Source: an uncultured Cytophagaceae bacterium (GTDB lineage: Bacteria; Bacteroidota; Bacteroidia; Cytophagales; Spirosomataceae). From it: a stretch of 7,232 bases of DNA. Under the pieces are notes generated by a model that saw only the letters and a program-made list of their open reading frames with translations, did not search any database and was not told where the DNA came from. Shown here in pieces: positions 5,670 to 7,232 of the stretch (position 1 is the first letter of the stretch; the number at the start of each line of letters is the position of its first letter). The translations under genes and the position numbers were made by a program. The DNA lies in the NCBI GenBank assembly GCA_938008575.1, contig CALLKB010000037.1:1-7232 (forward strand), written 5' to 3'.

Positions 5670-5743
5670 CTCCCTCTCCTGGGCTCGAACCAGGGACCCC
5701 ATGATTAACAGTCATGTGCTCTAACCAACTGAGCTAAGAAGGA
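5670..5743 (-). tRNA. tRNA-Asn (anticodon GTT)
   Basis: Complete 74-nt cloverleaf on the minus strand. The acceptor stem TCCTTCT pairs with AGAGGGA (one G-U). The D arm is GCTC-AGTTGGTTA-GAGC. The anticodon stem CATGA/TCATG encloses the loop CTGTTAA, giving anticodon GTT and thus asparagine. The T arm is CCTGG-TTCGAGC-CCAGG. The discriminator base is G73. The following bases are CAA, so the CCA end is not encoded and must be added enzymatically. It has its own promoter and terminator and stands alone, not in a tRNA cluster. Confidence 0.97.
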
Positions 5744-5764
5744 ATTTTGTTCCTATTGGGACTG

Positions 5765-5795
5765 CAAAAATAGGGGGACAATTCATTAAATGCAA
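5765..5795 (-). promoter_or_regulatory. Promoter of tRNA-Asn, overlapping the upstream terminator
   Basis: On the minus strand TATTTTTG (5765-5772) is a perfect TAnnTTTG box with TTG (5793-5795) exactly 20 bp upstream. Transcription would start near 5758, about 15 nt before the mature tRNA 5' end at 5743. The spacer coincides with half of the terminator hairpin of the efflux adaptor gene. Confidence 0.6.
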
Positions 5796-5806
5796 GATTG
5801 CCCCCC
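5773..5806 (-). terminator. Terminator of the efflux adaptor gene, possibly bidirectional
   Basis: The minus strand reads GGGGGGCAAT (5806-5797), a 14-base loop, then ATTGTCCCCC (5782-5773): a 10-bp stem with one G-U pair, followed by TATTTTTG. On the plus strand the same stem is followed by ATTTTTTTT (5807-5815), so it could stop transcription from both sides. It begins 13 bp after the adaptor stop codon. Confidence 0.8.
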
Positions 5807-5819
5807 ATTTTTTTTGAAA

Positions 5820-7202
5820 TTATTTCTTATCCGCTTTCTTGGCCTCCTTTTTCTTCACGACTTCACCATCCTTCAACTTCTTCGCAACCGTCGCATAAGG
5901 ACCCGAAATGATCTCCTGGCCTTCCTTCAAGCCCGAGATAATCTCGATGTTCTCAAAGTCTGATATTCCCGTCTTCACAACGACTTGCTTAGCCTTACCT
6001 TTCTCTTCCACAAATACCACCTCTTTCGTGCTCTCCTTACGTTTCTTCGCCGCATTCGCATCGTCCTGTGTGGTTACCGCTGCTCCATCTGCTGGCTTCT
6101 CTTCGCCTTCTTTTGCTTCCGCTGGTGCACCTAATTCGCGTGTGGTTACCGCCGACAAAGGCACCGTTAAAATATTCGTTTTGGTATTTGTCAAAATCTC
6201 CACCGATGCCGTCATGCCTGGCTTCAAAGGATACGATAATTTTCCTTGGATCAAATCCGCATAAGAGCTGCGCAACACGCGAATCTTCACCTCAAATTCC
6301 GTTACCGCATCCGTCGTAACAGATTGCGCTGTACCCGACGAATTTGCCGAACTAGCCACTTCGTACACCACGCCCTTAAACTTGCGCTCAGACGAAGAGA
6401 ATGCGTCTACATCGATTAATACCGTATCACCCAAACTCACCCGCGTAATGTCATTCTCATTCACATTCACACGCACTTCCATGTTATTCAAATTCGCGAT
6501 GCGCAACATCTCCGTTCCCGCCATCTGTGAAGTTCCTACCACGCGCTCACCCAATTCCACATTCAACTTCGAAATAATCCCACTTTGTGGCGCATAAATC
6601 GTCGTCTTCGTTAAGTTTGTCTTCGCCTCTTTAAACGCTGCCTCCGCAGATTTTACGTTGAAGTTGGCCGCCTTCACATTCGCCTTCGCCGCTTCTAAAT
6701 CTTGTTTGGCGACTAGATAGGCCGACTGGAACTGATCGAAATCTGAATCCGAAATCACCTTATCATTGTGCAAACGATTATTCCGATCAAAGTCTATTTT
6801 CGCCTTGCTCAATCGGGCTTCGCTTTGTGCTAATACCGCCTTACTCTGCTCTGAACTAGCCTTCATCGCATTCACCTGCGCCTCCGCACGTGCTAACAAA
6901 GACACATAGTTGTCCGGACGAATCTTCAATAATTCCTGACCGGCAACGACAGAATCTCCCTCAGCAACTTTCAAGGATACAATCTCCCCAGACACATCCG
7001 GCGACACCTTCACCTCAACCTCCGGCTGAATCTTACCTGAAGCAGAAACCTTCTCTACAATCGTACCTTTTAGGACTTTGGCATATTCCACCTCCGTAGG
7101 CTCCGCCTTCCCAATCCACTCCATCTTCTTCGCCAAAGCCAAGCCTCCAAAAATCAATATCACCACACCTGCGATGATCATCCATGTTTTTTTGTTATTC
7201 AT
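5820..7202 (-). CDS. Periplasmic adaptor (membrane fusion protein) of a MacA/HlyD-type efflux system, 460 aa
   Basis: Periplasmic subunit that links an inner-membrane exporter to a TolC-like outer-membrane channel. An N-terminal transmembrane anchor (about 7-24, after MNNKK) holds it in the inner membrane. Then come the first half of the lipoyl/barrel-sandwich domain (64-97, SPDVSGEIVSLKVAEGDSV), a long alanine/lysine/glutamate-rich coiled-coil hairpin (about 101-198), the second lipoyl half (201-226, TIYAPQSGIISKLNVELGER), a beta-barrel (about 230-336, with PGMTASVEI at 328-336) and a membrane-proximal domain (about 395-440). Between the last two lies a low-complexity Ala/Glu/Lys/Gly linker (359-394), and the C-terminus is a Lys-rich tail. 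It resembles MacA-type adaptors of ABC exporters; RND or HlyD partners cannot be excluded. Its codons favour G-ending forms (AAG, GAG, GTG) more than the esterase genes do. A terminator follows directly, so partner genes must lie upstream, beyond 7202, or elsewhere. Confidence 0.9.
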   Translation of the reverse strand: MNNKKTWMIIAGVVILIFGGLALAKKMEWIGKAEPTEVEYAKVLKGTIVEKVSASGKIQPEVEVKVSPDVSGEIVSLKVAEGDSVVAGQELLKIRPDNYVSLLARAEAQVNAMKASSEQSKAVLAQSEARLSKAKIDFDRNNRLHNDKVISDSDFDQFQSAYLVAKQDLEAAKANVKAANFNVKSAEAAFKEAKTNLTKTTIYAPQSGIISKLNVELGERVVGTSQMAGTEMLRIANLNNMEVRVNVNENDITRVSLGDTVLIDVDAFSSSERKFKGVVYEVASSANSSGTAQSVTTDAVTEFEVKIRVLRSSYADLIQGKLSYPLKPGMTASVEILTNTKTNILTVPLSAVTTRELGAPAEAKEGEEKPADGAAVTTQDDANAAKKRKESTKEVVFVEEKGKAKQVVVKTGISDFENIEIISGLKEGQEIISGPYATVAKKLKDGEVVKKKEAKKADKK

Positions 7203-7232
7203 AATCTTAATTGTTAGTCAGTCGCTAGTCAA
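7203..7232. other. Upstream gap of the efflux adaptor gene
   Basis: Only 30 bases are visible before the adaptor ATG. They contain TAGTC twice (7214-7218 and 7225-7229) and no recognisable promoter box. The stretch may be an intra-operon gap with the end of another gene just outside the window. Confidence 0.3.

Noticed and set aside
5670..5743. tRNA-Asn as an integration site for a mobile element
   Set aside because: No integrase gene and no second copy of the tRNA 3' end in the window.
5740..5754. Small hairpin AGGAA-TTTTG-TTCCT at the tRNA 5' end
   Set aside because: Only 5 bp and it competes with the acceptor stem; likely chance.
7214..7229. Direct repeat TAGTC upstream of the adaptor gene
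   Set aside because: Two 5-base copies at the window edge are too short to mean anything alone.
1..7232. CRISPR array, insertion sequence or riboswitch
   Set aside because: No regularly spaced repeats, transposase, terminal inverted repeats or long structured leader were seen; the longest gene-free stretches are 136 bp or less apart from the tRNA region.

Overview
The window looks like a chromosomal segment from a member of the Bacteroidota. Evidence: starts lack purine-rich Shine-Dalgarno sequences and have A/T-rich upstream stretches. Several intergenic regions carry the TTG-(19-20 bp)-TAnnTTTG promoter form known from this phylum. The coding content (secreted COG2819-like esterases, NTF2-like lipoprotein, SDR with MerR, MacA-like adaptor) fits too. 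I cannot name genus or species.

Layout. (1) Positions 1-4208, all minus strand, form one tightly packed gene run, read right to left: a multi-pass membrane protein of unknown function (4208-3483), esterase C (3468-2614), esterase B (2600-1758), esterase A (1739-885), a SnoaL/DUF4440-like lipoprotein (867-409), and a secreted alpha/beta hydrolase cut by the window edge (368-1). Gaps are 14, 13, 18, 17 and 40 bp, with no terminator between genes, so this is probably one operon. Every product except the first has an export signal. (2) Positions 4209-4344 hold a likely operon promoter, an extra hairpin and the terminator of the next gene. (3) Positions 4345-5630 hold a divergent pair: a short-chain dehydrogenase (minus) and a MerR-type regulator (plus). 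They share a 107-bp region with a promoter on each strand and a small palindrome between them. (4) Positions 5645-5806 hold tRNA-Asn(GTT) on the minus strand with its own terminator, and a promoter that appears to overlap the terminator of the gene upstream. (5) Positions 5820-7202, minus, encode a complete periplasmic adaptor of a MacA/HlyD-type efflux system. Its transporter partners are not in the window.

How the genes may work together. The operon would put several serine hydrolases and a small NTF2-fold lipoprotein into the periplasm or onto the surface, next to a His-containing membrane protein. This suggests processing of an ester substrate outside the cytoplasm; the substrate cannot be read from the sequence. 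The MerR protein probably controls the adjacent dehydrogenase and itself, as in AdhR/YyaN-type pairs that respond to reactive carbonyls. The efflux adaptor and tRNA look like unrelated neighbours.

The most unusual points are: three tandem esterase paralogues in which the outer two are far closer to each other than to the middle one; near-identical signal-peptide DNA on genes of different families; a tRNA promoter embedded in a terminator; and a merR promoter placed so close to the start codon that the mRNA may be leaderless.
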